Shown here one piece after another: positions 36,514 through 46,224 of a stretch of DNA of 63,847 nt. A program made the translations under genes and the position numbers. The notes beneath the pieces were generated by a model. It made no database searches and had not been told where the DNA came from. It saw only the letters and a list, made by a program, of their open reading frames with translations. Numbering within the stretch: position 1 is the first letter of the stretch; each line of letters starts with the position of its first letter. The stretch comes from Lachnospiraceae bacterium (GTDB lineage: Bacteria > Bacillota > Clostridia > Lachnospirales > Lachnospiraceae). The stretch covers positions 1 through 63,847 of the forward strand of contig JAJQEO010000080.1 of NCBI GenBank assembly GCA_021201665.1, in the 5' to 3' direction.

Positions 36514-38571
36514 TTGGATATGCTGAATAAAAAGAAGCCGAACTATGGTTTCTTCTTTTTTTTGTTCATAATAGCCTTGTATATTGGTTATTGTCTTGGT
36601 ATGCTTTATGGGCAGGAGATCAGCCTTGATAATCTGACGGAGCTGCTGCAGGAAGTGCTGACGCATCCATTGCCAGTCCAGATCACACCTATCACATCCA
36701 GAACGATACTTGTAGCGGTTCTTGTCTGGCTGATCGTATTTGCCTATGATCTCAGCAATCGGCGCAACTATATGCCTGGACGCGAATATGGCTCTGGCCG
36801 GCTTGCCATGCCAAAGGAAATCAATAAGGCTCTTATGGATGTTGACGCCAGAAAAAACAAGATTATTTCTGAGCACATCCGTATCAGTATGGATACGCGA
36901 AAAACCGGATTGAACAACAATGTCATAATCATCGGCGGCTCTGGCGCGGGAAAATCATTTCTGTTGGTGAAGCCGAATGGTTATAACTGCGGGTATACTT
37001 CATACGTTTTTTGCGATCCTAAAGGCGAGCTGCTTCGTGATATTGGGAATTACCTGGAGATGATGGGTTATAAGGTCATTGTCCTGAACCTGGTCGATAT
37101 GGATGCATCGGATGGTTATAATCCTTTCGAGTATATTCGTAGTGACGAGGACATTACAAGGCTGATTACCAACCTGATTGCGAATACAACTCCGAAAGGA
37201 GCAGCCCCGAATGACCCGTTCTGGGAACGTTCGGAGTCTATGTTGCTGCAGTCTATTTTTCTGTATGTCTGGTATGAATTTCCAAAACAAGGCAAAGTGG
37301 CAAACTTCCGTGGCGTACTGGAGCTTTTGAATAAAGCAAAAGTCTCTGGTGATGAAGAAAATGGTTCGGAACTGGACAATCTTATGTATCAGTTACCGGA
37401 AGATCATCCGGCGTTGATCACCTACAAAAAGGTCTGCACCGGCGCGGCTGACACCATTCGCTCCATCATTATTTCTGCAAATGCGCGTCTGGCTTATTTA
37501 CAGAATCCAAAGGTCTTGCGCATCCTCGATCATGATGATATGAACATTCCCGCTATGGGTGAGGGCGTTTATGAAAACCCGGATCGAAAAGTGGCTCTGT
37601 TCTGCGTGATACCGGACAATGACAAGTCCTATAATTTTCTTGTGGGAATGCTCTATACGCAGATCTTTCAGGAACTGTATTATATAGCCGATCACAAGTA
37701 CGGCGGCGGTCGCCTGCCGGTTCCGGTTGCGATGTGGATGGACGAATTTGCGAATTGCGCCCTGCCGGACAGCTTTCTGGAGATTCTGGCTACCTGCCGG
37801 AGCCGCGAAATCTCCTGTAATATCATTATCCAGAACCTCGCGCAGCTGAAAACGCTGTTCAAGGACAGCTGGGAGAGTGTCTGCGGTAACTGTGACACAC
37901 TCGTATATCTCGGTGGAAACGAACAAAGTACGCACAAATACATTTCTGAGATGCTCGGAAAGACAACGATTGACAAGAAATCGTCCGGCGAGACGCTCGG
38001 AAATCATGGTTCCAGCAGCCGGAATTATGATGTTTTGGGGCGCGATATTCTTGATCCGAGTGAAGTACGGAAAGTAGACAACAGGAAATGTCTGATTTTT
38101 ATCAAAGGCTTCGACCCGATCTGCGATGACAAGTACCGTACAGCAGAAAAAGAGGAATTTCAGCTTGCCATGAAGCTTGGTCCTTATGAGCATAAAAAGA
38201 AACAGTGGCTGCAGGATGGCAGGGATCTCTTCTATATAAATGGTCCAGTTGGAGGCGGCAATCCATATGCTTCCATGATCTATCAGATTGAAAGTTATCT
38301 TGGAATCTTCGAGGAGTCAGCCGCTTACGAGGAATTAAAAAATCTGCCGGATTTTGGAGAGGAATATCAGAGGATTCCGGCTGGAGATGGATACCTTTAT
38401 CAGAAGAAAGTGCTTCTGCCGGTTATCACCCGAAATACAATTCCGGTAAAAACCGGGCAGGGACGTCTGACGAAGCATCCGATTGTCGGCTATTATTATA
38501 AAGGCAAGGCAACCACGACAGAACCTGAGATTCTGAAAGGAATCTTTACACCGCAAAATCGCATGGGCTGA
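36514..38571 (+). CDS. VirD4/PcfC-type coupling ATPase
   Basis: The 685-residue coupling protein would deliver the relaxase-DNA complex to the channel. Two hydrophobic segments lie near residues 12-30 and 65-78. Walker A GGSGAGKSF is at about 143-151 and Walker B (MWMDEFANC) at about 407-415. The TraG/VirD4 signatures C-D-P-K-G-E and NPF follow Walker A. The start is TTG 36514, 7 nt after AGGGGTGAG; ATG 36520 is an alternative. Length is normal. Confidence 0.95.
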   Translation: MDMLNKKKPNYGFFFFLFIIALYIGYCLGMLYGQEISLDNLTELLQEVLTHPLPVQITPITSRTILVAVLVWLIVFAYDLSNRRNYMPGREYGSGRLAMPKEINKALMDVDARKNKIISEHIRISMDTRKTGLNNNVIIIGGSGAGKSFLLVKPNGYNCGYTSYVFCDPKGELLRDIGNYLEMMGYKVIVLNLVDMDASDGYNPFEYIRSDEDITRLITNLIANTTPKGAAPNDPFWERSESMLLQSIFLYVWYEFPKQGKVANFRGVLELLNKAKVSGDEENGSELDNLMYQLPEDHPALITYKKVCTGAADTIRSIIISANARLAYLQNPKVLRILDHDDMNIPAMGEGVYENPDRKVALFCVIPDNDKSYNFLVGMLYTQIFQELYYIADHKYGGGRLPVPVAMWMDEFANCALPDSFLEILATCRSREISCNIIIQNLAQLKTLFKDSWESVCGNCDTLVYLGGNEQSTHKYISEMLGKTTIDKKSSGETLGNHGSSSRNYDVLGRDILDPSEVRKVDNRKCLIFIKGFDPICDDKYRTAEKEEFQLAMKLGPYEHKKKQWLQDGRDLFYINGPVGGGNPYASMIYQIESYLGIFEESAAYEELKNLPDFGEEYQRIPAGDGYLYQKKVLLPVITRNTIPVKTGQGRLTKHPIVGYYYKGKATTTEPEILKGIFTPQNRMG

Positions 38572-38617
38572 ATGAACAGTTGTATCATCAACAGAAGAAA
38601 TGAAAAGAGGCATGAAT

Positions 38618-39154
38618 ATGCAGGAGATTAAATATCTGACGGAAAAAGATATGGAATATTTTTACAAGCTGGAGGAACAGGGGGAAGCGGTTATCATTCG
38701 CCTGGAGCCGGAGCAGCTTCTTTCGCTTGACCCTTCAGAATTAGACAGAAGAAAAGCGGATGCTAATGGCGAAATCAGTGAGGAAGAAGTCATGCAGTGG
38801 CTGCAGCAACATTCATCGGAACTTCGGCAGAAATACGAAGAAAATGAAGCAGTAATGCAGGAAAATCGGCAGCTGAGGGAAGGACTTGAAGGAAACAAAA
38901 AAACAAATGTCGACATTGACCGAGAAAAAACAGCATTCGGCAGGAATGTTTTTATTACTGGAAAAGGTGGAAAGCAAACTTTGACCAGGCGGCTACAGGA
39001 GGTGCGGCTGAATGAAGAACAAACGAAAATCATAGATTATGCGATTAGAAAGGGAATGGGAGAAGAACAACTCCTTATCTTACTCAGGGATGAGTGGACA
39101 ACAGATGAGATGCGCAAATTATGTGAGATGTTCTTGCAGGAAACTCATGGCTGA
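38618..39154 (+). CDS. Small ICE protein with shared C-terminal module
   Basis: The 178-residue protein starts at ATG 38618 (AAAAGAGG 7 nt upstream). It has an acidic helical N-terminus and a short coiled coil (about 60-95). The C-terminal 45 residues (NEEQTKIIDYAIRKGMGEEQ to M-R-K-L-C-E-M-F) match the end of the coiled-coil protein at 19581-21044. It is the last gene before the operon terminator. Function unknown. Confidence 0.65.
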   Translation: MQEIKYLTEKDMEYFYKLEEQGEAVIIRLEPEQLLSLDPSELDRRKADANGEISEEEVMQWLQQHSSELRQKYEENEAVMQENRQLREGLEGNKKTNVDIDREKTAFGRNVFITGKGGKQTLTRRLQEVRLNEEQTKIIDYAIRKGMGEEQLLILLRDEWTTDEMRKLCEMFLQETHG

Positions 39155-39189
39155 TTCCATCAGAAGAAAAAGTAAAATGTCGATGCATA

Positions 39190-39234
39190 CCCGCAGCTGT
39201 CGAAAATCTTTTGTTTCGACGGCTGCGGGTTTTT
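39190..39234 (+). terminator. Strong terminator ending the transfer operon
   Basis: CCCGCAGC-T-GTCGAAA pairs with TTTCGAC-G-GCTGCGGG, followed by TTTTT. The stem is about 15 bp. It separates the plus-strand transfer genes from the minus-strand genes that follow, and could also stop transcription from the other side. Confidence 0.92.
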
Positions 39235-39342
39235 GTAGTAATAATGCTATTGACGGGATTGTACTTTATTCTTTTTTGGCTGAGAAGAATTTGTGACAGT
39301 ATTGCATCGCGAAAGCAGCAGGTCATTTATGAAAAAGAAATC

Positions 39343-39894
39343 TCATTTGTTTTCCTTAAATGGCAGTGCATTTGTGATGAAGGTAAGGGCATCAATGACT
39401 GCTTCTATAATCAATACAATCCCTGTAAATTTCCATAGAACCTCGGTGGTTGCAAAGGGATTTGTCAGAATAATGATAGCAAATACAATGGTAAGCAGCG
39501 CACTGATCAGACTGATATACCAGTATTTTTTCTTCAAACGCAGCATATCAACAGCCCATTGGATTTTGCAGGCACCAGTTACCAGATTCATGATCCCATA
39601 AAAGACGGTGAGAAGCGGGAATGTGATGATAAACCAGTCAGACCGAAGCGTAAAGAAGAAGCCGATCAGAAGCAGCAAAAGACCGCTTGCCAGCCTGTTT
39701 TCCCGTGAGGCTTCCGGTGGATCTGTACGAAAATATTTTATCGCGTTTACTGCACCCGTAATGACCATGATTACACCGAGTGCGATCAAAATGCCCCTGG
39801 TAAAGCCAACCGGATTGATCAGGAGCAGGACGCCGATGATGATTTCCGCGAAAAACATAATAAGATTTGCCGGAAGCTGTTTTACTTTGCTCAT
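39343..39894 (-). CDS. HdeD-like DUF308 membrane protein
   Basis: The 183-residue protein has six hydrophobic helices in three pairs, with the LLINPVGFT and GIMNLVTGA motifs of the DUF308/HdeD family. HdeD is linked to acid and heat tolerance in enterobacteria. In Firmicutes the function is unproven. The start follows AAGGAGG by 9 nt. It is downstream of, and co-oriented with, the radical SAM gene, 30 nt away, so they likely form one unit. Confidence 0.85.
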   Translation of the reverse strand: MSKVKQLPANLIMFFAEIIIGVLLLINPVGFTRGILIALGVIMVITGAVNAIKYFRTDPPEASRENRLASGLLLLLIGFFFTLRSDWFIITFPLLTVFYGIMNLVTGACKIQWAVDMLRLKKKYWYISLISALLTIVFAIIILTNPFATTEVLWKFTGIVLIIEAVIDALTFITNALPFKENK

Positions 39895-39924
39895 TTTTCA
39901 TTCCTCCTTGATTTGTGCGGGGAT

Positions 39925-41280
39925 TTATTTCCCAGCCTTTTTCTGCAGTTCCTTTTCCCAGAGCTCGCTTGCGGTTCCTTCCCAGTTTCGGGCGTAAGGC
40001 GTAGTCTTTTCACACAGGCAGCCTGCATCTTCGGGGCTTTCGTAGTCGGTGCTGACGGCACCGCTTTCCTTTACCATGTCGCGCAGCTTTTCCGGGTTTT
40101 CCAGCATCGGGCAGGGACGGAACATATTTTCATTAAACGGCTGCCCCTTGCGGTATGCCATAAAGAGCGGGCTTTTCAGTGCTTCCAGCAGGGAGACATC
40201 ATGGATGTTGGTGTTGGAATAGTGGATGAACGCGCATGGCTCGACATCGCCCTTGGCGTTGATATGCAGATAGCTGCGTCCGCCCGCGATGCAGCCGCCT
40301 ACATACTGCGCATCGTTCTGAAAATCAATCGTGAAGATGGACTTTGTGGAACGGTATTCCCGAATCCGGCGGCAGACTTCCTTTCTCTGATCCGGTGCGG
40401 GCAGAAGCTCTGTGACAGCGCCGTTGCCGACCGGCATATAGTGGAAGAACCACACGAACAGTGCGCCGCTGTCGATGATGTAATCGAAAAATTCTTCACT
40501 CGTGACCACATCATAGTTTTTGCTGGTGTAGCAGACCGAGATGCCGAACGGAAGCTTGTGCTCCTTCAGAAGCTTCATGGCATGGTCGATTTTCTGGTAA
40601 ATACCCTTGCCCCTGCGGAAGTCGTTCGCTTCTTCGAAACCTTCCAGGGAGATTGCGGGGACAAAGTTCCCCACCCGGAGCATTTCGTGGCAGAATTCGT
40701 CATCGATCAGCGTGCCGTTTGTAAAGGACAGGAACTGGCTGTCGGGGTGCATCTCGCAGATGCGAATCAGGTCTTTTTTGCGCACCATCGGCTCGCCGCC
40801 GGTGTAAAGGTACATATAAATGCCGAGTTCATTCCCCTGTGTGATGATCGAATCCAGATCGCCCAGCGTCAGGTTCAGCCGGTTCCCGTATTCTGCAGCC
40901 CAGCAGCCGGTGCAGTGCAGATTACAGGCAGAAGTCGGATCGAGCAGGATCGCCCACGGGACATTGCAGTCTTCACGTTCAGCAATGGCCTGTTCCTGTT
41001 TGATGCCGTTTAAAGTTGCGTTGATCAGGAAATTCTGGAAAACAGTCTTCCTGACGCCGGGATCTAAAGCGTACATCTTCATGATCAGCTGATACCAGTT
41101 GCTTTTTTCATCAATCGCATTCCGGATGGCGTCTCTGGCTTCCGCGAAATAGTCCGCAGGAAGGATTTTGTCTACCAGAGCCATCAGCTTCGGAATATTT
41201 TCCTCCGGGTTGTTTTCCAGATAATTCAGTGCCTGCTTTACGGCAAATGTCTGGACTGTTCCTTTTAATGATTTTCCCAT
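39925..41280 (-). CDS. Radical SAM/SPASM-type protein
   Basis: The 451-residue protein has a helical N-terminal domain (about 1-100), then the [4Fe-4S] cluster motif C119-x3-C123-x2-C126 (SACNLHCTGC), the YLYTGGEP strand and a SPASM-like C-terminal region with several cysteines (GGCIAGGRSYLHINAKGDVEPC, with Cys also near 380 and 430). The substrate is unknown. A cysteine-less homologue is encoded at 45157-46179. It is transcribed away from the AI-2E gene across a 313-nt gap holding a TGTCC/GGACA palindrome. Confidence 0.9.
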   Translation of the reverse strand: MGKSLKGTVQTFAVKQALNYLENNPEENIPKLMALVDKILPADYFAEARDAIRNAIDEKSNWYQLIMKMYALDPGVRKTVFQNFLINATLNGIKQEQAIAEREDCNVPWAILLDPTSACNLHCTGCWAAEYGNRLNLTLGDLDSIITQGNELGIYMYLYTGGEPMVRKKDLIRICEMHPDSQFLSFTNGTLIDDEFCHEMLRVGNFVPAISLEGFEEANDFRRGKGIYQKIDHAMKLLKEHKLPFGISVCYTSKNYDVVTSEEFFDYIIDSGALFVWFFHYMPVGNGAVTELLPAPDQRKEVCRRIREYRSTKSIFTIDFQNDAQYVGGCIAGGRSYLHINAKGDVEPCAFIHYSNTNIHDVSLLEALKSPLFMAYRKGQPFNENMFRPCPMLENPEKLRDMVKESGAVSTDYESPEDAGCLCEKTTPYARNWEGTASELWEKELQKKAGK

Positions 41281-41431
41281 AATGGTAACCGCCTTTCTAA
41301 AGCTATGGTGCCTGCTGCTTTCTGATCATCGAGCAGACAACAGGTATTTGTATGCACTATAAATCAAATCAATCGAAAAATCTTTCCACAAAATGGCCGA
41401 TTTGTTACAAAATACGACACTTCGGGCAATT

Positions 41432-41495
41432 TGTCCAAATTTGGGACATTTTCACGGAAATGTCCATTGAAAGAAAAAAGAGCGAGGGTTAGATT
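41432..41495. promoter_or_regulatory. Divergent control region with TGTCC-N7-GGACA operator
   Basis: The gap 41281-41593 separates the radical SAM gene from the AI-2E gene. It holds TGTCC-AAATTTG-GGACA (41432-41448) and another TGTCC (41461-41465) abutting a plus-strand promoter TTGAAA (41467-41472), 17 nt, TAGATT (41490-41495). A GGGACA/TTGTCC pair also occurs upstream of the tetR-like gene, so the TetR protein may bind both. The operator call is inference. Confidence 0.5.
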
Positions 41496-41593
41496 AAGCA
41501 ATAGCGGCTTATGAAACGCTTTGTACTGTTTAATACTTTCTCGGTTACGAGGGGAAATGCAATATGCTTTTGTAAGGGGCTGACTCTTTTATT

Positions 41594-42763
41594 ATGGATG
41601 CGCTCAAAAATCATCAGAAGAAAAGCAGATGGCTGATGGAAGCAGTTTTCTGCTGCGGACTGGTTTATCTTTGTGTAAATTATTTTGATAGGATTATTGG
41701 CGGGATTTCTTATTTGCTCAATCTTGTTTTGCCGCTTTTGATTGGGATCATTCTTGCTCTGATCCTGAATATTCCCATGAGCATGTTTGAGCGTCTGCTC
41801 AGAAAAAAGACAGGAATGAAAAAAGGAATCCGGGGGCTTTCTATCACTCTGGCTCTTCTGCTGATTATAGCGATTTTCGCTGTAGTGATTGTCCTTGTTG
41901 CTCCTGAATTAGTCAATGCAGTGAAACTGATCGTTCAGATCGTGAACGAGGGAATAGACGGGCTGGATCATCTGGAGGAAAATACAGCATTTGCGGAAAA
42001 TCCGGTAGGAAAAGCACTTTCTGAGATCGACTGGTCCGGACTGAAAGTACAGCTGGAGGATTTGATTTCTGCAAACAGCAGTGATCTTGTAGACCGGGCA
42101 GTCAGCGCGACGGGCTCGATCGTGAGCCATATCGTGACCTTTGTGCTGGCAGTGGTATTTTCTGTATACATTCTTGCCAGTAAGGAGAAACTGAAAAATC
42201 AGTCCGGAAGGCTGATTCGGGCCTGGCTGCCGCAAGAAGCAGGCGGGACAGTGCTTCATATATGTGCGGTGTGCAGCAGCACGTTCCAGCATTTTATAGG
42301 CGGAGCGGCTATAGAAGCGGTTATTCTGGGAACCCTGTGTATGATCGGGATGCTAATATTGCGCATTCCGTATGCGGCGATGATTGGCGCAATGGTTGCT
42401 GTGACGGCAATGATTCCGATTGTTGGGGCTTATATAAGCGCGATCATCGGTGCGGTCATGATCCTGACCGTCAAACCCATCAAGGCACTTGTTTTCCTTA
42501 TTTTCTTTGTAATTTTACAGGAGACGGAAAACAATCTGATTTATCCGAGAGTGGTGGGATCTAAGATTAATCTCCCGGCTATGTGGGTGCTTGCAGCAGT
42601 CATGGTTGGCGGCAGTATCGGAGGCCCGGTCGGGATGCTGCTGGGTGTTCCAGCGGCATCGGCCGCGTATACACTGCTGAGGGAAGCGACCCAAAAGCGG
42701 GAACTGAAGCTAAAGCAAAGACAGGACAGGCAGAAACGTGACAGTGAAAACGGTTTGGCCTGA
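41594..42763 (+). CDS. AI-2E family transporter
   Basis: The 389-residue protein has about eight membrane helices. Motifs include L-P-L-L-I-G-I-I-L-A-L-I-L-N, a hydrophilic region of about 60 residues near 110-170, and the conserved C-terminal V-A-V-T-A-M-I-P-I-V-G-A-Y and N-N-L-I-Y-P-R-V-V-G. Members export autoinducer-2 or exchange ions such as Na+/H+; the substrate cannot be told here. Its ribosome-binding site is weak and distant. It leads the plus-strand operon that contains ftsH. Confidence 0.88.
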   Translation: MDALKNHQKKSRWLMEAVFCCGLVYLCVNYFDRIIGGISYLLNLVLPLLIGIILALILNIPMSMFERLLRKKTGMKKGIRGLSITLALLLIIAIFAVVIVLVAPELVNAVKLIVQIVNEGIDGLDHLEENTAFAENPVGKALSEIDWSGLKVQLEDLISANSSDLVDRAVSATGSIVSHIVTFVLAVVFSVYILASKEKLKNQSGRLIRAWLPQEAGGTVLHICAVCSSTFQHFIGGAAIEAVILGTLCMIGMLILRIPYAAMIGAMVAVTAMIPIVGAYISAIIGAVMILTVKPIKALVFLIFFVILQETENNLIYPRVVGSKINLPAMWVLAAVMVGGSIGGPVGMLLGVPAASAAYTLLREATQKRELKLKQRQDRQKRDSENGLA

Positions 42764-42902
42764 CCATATAGGTTTACCTTATTTATTTGGAAGCATCCTG
42801 TTTGCCAGGGTATTTGGCCGGCTGTTTGGACATCAGGATATCACAGAAAACAGCAGGGATGGGAATCCGGGGACGGCGAATGCGTTTATGCAGGACGGAT
42901 GA
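42738..42902 (+). CDS. Possible 54-residue small protein
   Basis: A GTG at 42738, preceded by AGGACAGG, opens a frame that overlaps the end of the AI-2E gene. The product has a hydrophobic stretch (GLPYLFGSILFARVFGRLFG) and a polar tail. No family is recognised and the start is weak, so this is tentative. Confidence 0.25.
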   Translation: MTVKTVWPDHIGLPYLFGSILFARVFGRLFGHQDITENSRDGNPGTANAFMQDG

Positions 42903-42948
42903 GCAGGGCGTGTAGAGGTTATGATAAAAATCATAAGGAGTGATTCGT

Positions 42949-43143
42949 GTGAAATTAAAAGAACTTTTCTCATGGAAAATGCTTTTGCTGATGATAGCGC
43001 TGTTACTGCTGATGGTTTTTATTATCTATATGATAAAACAGAGTTTTACGACAAAGGCTGAGATGGTGAAGATCATTATCGCCGGATTTTGTTGTGGATT
43101 TCTTATTTTTGCTACTTTATATGCAGTTTTACAATATATTTGA
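42949..43143 (+). CDS. Small two-helix membrane protein ahead of ftsH
   Basis: The 64-residue protein starts at GTG 42949, 8 nt after AAGGAG. Two hydrophobic helices (about 9-28 and 42-62) flank a short basic loop. It ends 38 nt before ftsH, so it is almost certainly cotranscribed. Function unknown; a membrane adaptor or substrate of FtsH is a possibility. Confidence 0.65.
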   Translation: MKLKELFSWKMLLLMIALLLLMVFIIYMIKQSFTTKAEMVKIIIAGFCCGFLIFATLYAVLQYI

Positions 43144-43181
43144 TTCAGACACAGGATGATTTTGAAATGGAGGATACCAGC

Positions 43182-44996
43182 ATGAATGAAGTGAAATCAC
43201 CGAAAAAACCATTGATTTTTTATTATGTAGTCGTGTTGATTGTACTGTTTCTTTTGAATTCACTGCTTGTGCCATATCTGGCAAGCCGGCAGATTCAGGA
43301 AGTGGACTACGGCACCTTTATGCAGATGACGGAAGACGGAGAGATCGGGGAAGTGGAGATCTCCGACAATGAGATTTTGTTTACAGATAAGGATGGCACA
43401 CGGATTTATAAGACAGGTGTTATGGACGATCCAAACCTGACCGAGCGCCTATATGCGTCGGGGGCGACTTTTTCCAGTGAAATTGTGGAAGAAATGTCTC
43501 CGCTGCTGAGCTTTTTCCTGTACTGGATACTTCCAATTCTGATTTTTATCGGCATTGGCCAACTGTTGTCGAAACGTCTGATGAAGAATTATTCGGGCGG
43601 CGGGAATTCCATGATGTTCAACATGGGCAAAAGCAGCGCGAAGGTCTATGTGAAATCTGCAGATGGGATTAAGTTTTCAGATGTGGCTGGCGAGGACGAG
43701 GCGAAGGAAAATCTGACCGAGATTGTGGATTATCTGCACAATCCGGGAAAATATAAGGATATTGGTGCATCCATGCCGAAGGGCGTCCTGCTCGTAGGCC
43801 CTCCTGGTACCGGCAAGACGATGCTGGCCAAAGCAGTTGCCGGCGAAGCAAATGTACCGTTTTTTTCCATGTCTGGCTCTGAGTTCGTGGAGATGTTCGT
43901 AGGCATGGGCGCATCAAAGGTCCGTGACCTTTTTAAGCAGGCAAAGGAAAAAGCGCCCTGTATCGTTTTTATTGACGAGATCGACGCGATCGGAAAGAAG
44001 CGAGACGGCCAGTTTGGCAGCAATGACGAGCGCGAGCAGACGCTGAACCAGCTGCTGACAGAGATGGACGGTTTTGAGGGCAATAACGGTGTGATTATCC
44101 TTGCGGCGACGAACCGCCCGGATTCGCTTGACCCGGCGCTGACCCGTCCGGGGCGTTTTGACCGCAGAGTACCGGTGGAGCTTCCTGACCTGAAGGGCAG
44201 GGAAGAAATCCTTAAGGTGCATGCAAAAAAAATAAAGATTGCCGATAATGTAGACTTTGAGAAAGTAGCGAGAATGGCCTCCGGCGCTTCCGGAGCGGAG
44301 CTTGCCAACATTGTTAATGAAGCAGCTCTGCGGGCAGTGCGCGACGGTCGAGCGTGTGCGACACAGTCGGATATGGAAGAGAGCATTGAGGTAGTCATCG
44401 CGGGTTATCAGAAGAAGAATGCTATCCTGACAACAAAGGAAAAAATGGTCGTTTCCTATCATGAGATCGGACACGCGTTGGTGGCGGCAAAGCAGACGAA
44501 CTCCGCGCCGGTAACGAAGATCACTATTATTCCGCGCACATCAGGAGCGTTGGGATATACAATGCAGGTCGATGAGGGCAATCATTACCTCATGAGCAAA
44601 GAAGAGATCGAGAATAAGATCGCCACTCTGACTGGTGGACGTGCCGCAGAGGAAGTGATTTTTGGCTCTGTTACGACAGGGGCTTCTAATGATATTGAGC
44701 AGGCAACAAAGCTTGCCCGCGCGATGATCACGCAGTATGGAATGAGTGAGAAATTTGACATGGTAGCGATGGAGACGGTTACCAACCAGTACCTGGGCGG
44801 GGATACCTCCCTTGCCTGCTCGGCGGAGACACAGGCGCAGATTGATAAAGATGTCGTGGAGCTTGTAAAGCGGCAGCATGAAAAAGCAACGCAGATTCTG
44901 ATTGAGAACCGGATGAAGCTGGATGAGCTGGCACAGTACCTGTATGAGAAAGAAACCATTACAGGGGAAGAATTTATGAAGATACTGAATGCCTGA
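43182..44996 (+). CDS. ftsH: FtsH-type ATP-dependent membrane metalloprotease
   Basis: The protein has 604 residues from ATG 43182 (TGGAGG 8 nt upstream). Two membrane helices (about 12-32 and 110-130) flank the extracellular FtsH domain. The AAA+ module has Walker A GPPGTGKT (206-213), Walker B F-I-D-E-I-D-A-I and the arginine-finger region RPGRFDRRV. The zinc site is H427-E-x-x-H431, with Asp504 as third ligand. It degrades misfolded membrane proteins. This is probably an accessory copy, because bacteria usually carry a housekeeping ftsH elsewhere; that cannot be checked here. A terminator follows. Confidence 0.97.
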   Translation: MNEVKSPKKPLIFYYVVVLIVLFLLNSLLVPYLASRQIQEVDYGTFMQMTEDGEIGEVEISDNEILFTDKDGTRIYKTGVMDDPNLTERLYASGATFSSEIVEEMSPLLSFFLYWILPILIFIGIGQLLSKRLMKNYSGGGNSMMFNMGKSSAKVYVKSADGIKFSDVAGEDEAKENLTEIVDYLHNPGKYKDIGASMPKGVLLVGPPGTGKTMLAKAVAGEANVPFFSMSGSEFVEMFVGMGASKVRDLFKQAKEKAPCIVFIDEIDAIGKKRDGQFGSNDEREQTLNQLLTEMDGFEGNNGVIILAATNRPDSLDPALTRPGRFDRRVPVELPDLKGREEILKVHAKKIKIADNVDFEKVARMASGASGAELANIVNEAALRAVRDGRACATQSDMEESIEVVIAGYQKKNAILTTKEKMVVSYHEIGHALVAAKQTNSAPVTKITIIPRTSGALGYTMQVDEGNHYLMSKEEIENKIATLTGGRAAEEVIFGSVTTGASNDIEQATKLARAMITQYGMSEKFDMVAMETVTNQYLGGDTSLACSAETQAQIDKDVVELVKRQHEKATQILIENRMKLDELAQYLYEKETITGEEFMKILNA

Positions 44997-45002
44997 CAAA
45001 AT

Positions 45003-45041
45003 CGGACAGGGGAGTCTTCTCACCCCTATCCGCTGATTTTT
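45003..45041 (+). terminator. Terminator after ftsH
   Basis: CGGACAGGGG (45003-45012) pairs with CCCCTATCCG (45023-45032), and a T-run follows at 45036-45041. Confidence 0.85.
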
Positions 45042-45156
45042 GGACAAATAACCAAACTTGTTACTTGCACTTTTCACAGAACGGGTTTACTCTGGAAGTA
45101 TCAGTGCAGAAATGAGTGAGATGATATTTTCTGCCGGAATGAAGGAGCAGACTGTA

Positions 45157-46179
45157 ATGAAAAACAATACATCCCGCATTATTATTGAAACAATGGTAAG
45201 AAAAGCCTTAAAGGACGTCAAGGACTCGCCGGAACGCAGTACGCGCAATCTGGTGGATATGGCGCTGAACTTTTCAGAAGGGCGGTTTCAGCGCAGTTTT
45301 TTTTCAGCAGCGCAGACGATGCTGCAAAATGAACACAGCTCTTATTATGGGCTGGTGAAAGATGTTGCCGCCAACGTGGACACTGAAAAGATTGTACGTT
45401 TTGGTATGAATCTGGGATATAACAGCTGCACGGCCGGAGCGGCGCAGATAAGGGAGGAAGAAGAATCCTGCGGATACAATATTCCCTGGTGCGTGGGAAT
45501 GATTCTGGATTCCACCAGACTGACAGAGAAACCGGAAACTTATGACCGGGTGATTGCACAGGGGGAAAAGCTGGGGATTTATACTTGGATGCTGTTTGGA
45601 AAGGGAAACCTGCTGGAGGTTCTCCCGCTAGTACAGGCGCATCCGGACAATGCGTTTACCCTGCTCTGCGAACCGGAGGATATCACCATGGCATTTCTGG
45701 ATGCAGCATCAGATGCAGACCACCTGATGCTGTCGGTTCGGTATGCAGAAAATAACATTGATGTTTATGATGAGATGAGAGGCAGGGCACTGCTATATTC
45801 TGCGTGGCGGTATTATACGGACCAGAATGTGGAAGAAATCGTCAGCGGTGATTTTTTTGAAAGCGCACAGCAGGTACATCCGGTATTTACTGCACTGGTG
45901 CCGTCTCCGGATTGCTCAGAGGGTGCAAAAGAAAAAGTATGCAGTTTTGTGGAGAGGGCGCGGAATGGGCAGACATTCCAGACTGTCCCGTGGGAGTTTT
46001 TTTATGACAACAGCCGCATCGACAGTATTATCTCGAATGACCCGGCCGTTGCTTTCTTTGACTCAGAGGGATATTTGCGTACGCAGGCTGATTCAGAACA
46101 CATGGATTCGCTGAATCTGTTTAAAAATGACCTGAGCAGGATTCTGGAGAGGGCATTTGCAAAGACGCAGACGAAGTAA
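45157..46179 (+). CDS. Cysteine-less radical SAM homologue (pseudoenzyme)
   Basis: The protein has 340 residues from ATG 45157 (AAGGAG upstream). It aligns with the radical SAM protein at 39925-41280 over the N-terminal helical domain and the first strands. For example, GEKLGIYTWMLFGKGNLLEV lines up with G-N-E-L-G-I-Y-M-Y-L-Y-T-G-G-E-P in the enzyme. Where the enzyme has C-x3-C-x2-C, this protein has S-T-R-L-T-E-K and no cysteine motif, and the SPASM cysteines are missing. It should therefore not bind the iron-sulfur cluster and may act as a partner, scaffold or regulator. The frame is intact, so it is not a pseudogene. Confidence 0.75.
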   Translation: MKNNTSRIIIETMVRKALKDVKDSPERSTRNLVDMALNFSEGRFQRSFFSAAQTMLQNEHSSYYGLVKDVAANVDTEKIVRFGMNLGYNSCTAGAAQIREEEESCGYNIPWCVGMILDSTRLTEKPETYDRVIAQGEKLGIYTWMLFGKGNLLEVLPLVQAHPDNAFTLLCEPEDITMAFLDAASDADHLMLSVRYAENNIDVYDEMRGRALLYSAWRYYTDQNVEEIVSGDFFESAQQVHPVFTALVPSPDCSEGAKEKVCSFVERARNGQTFQTVPWEFFYDNSRIDSIISNDPAVAFFDSEGYLRTQADSEHMDSLNLFKNDLSRILERAFAKTQTK

Positions 46180-46224
46180 TCTGGGTGCCGCCATTTCCAC
46201 ATTACCACCGGATATCCGGCACTC

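Noticed and set aside
39913..41013. A 366-codon open frame on the plus strand
   Set aside because: It is antisense to the radical SAM gene, has no ribosome-binding site and low-quality composition. The minus-strand protein has clear cluster motifs.
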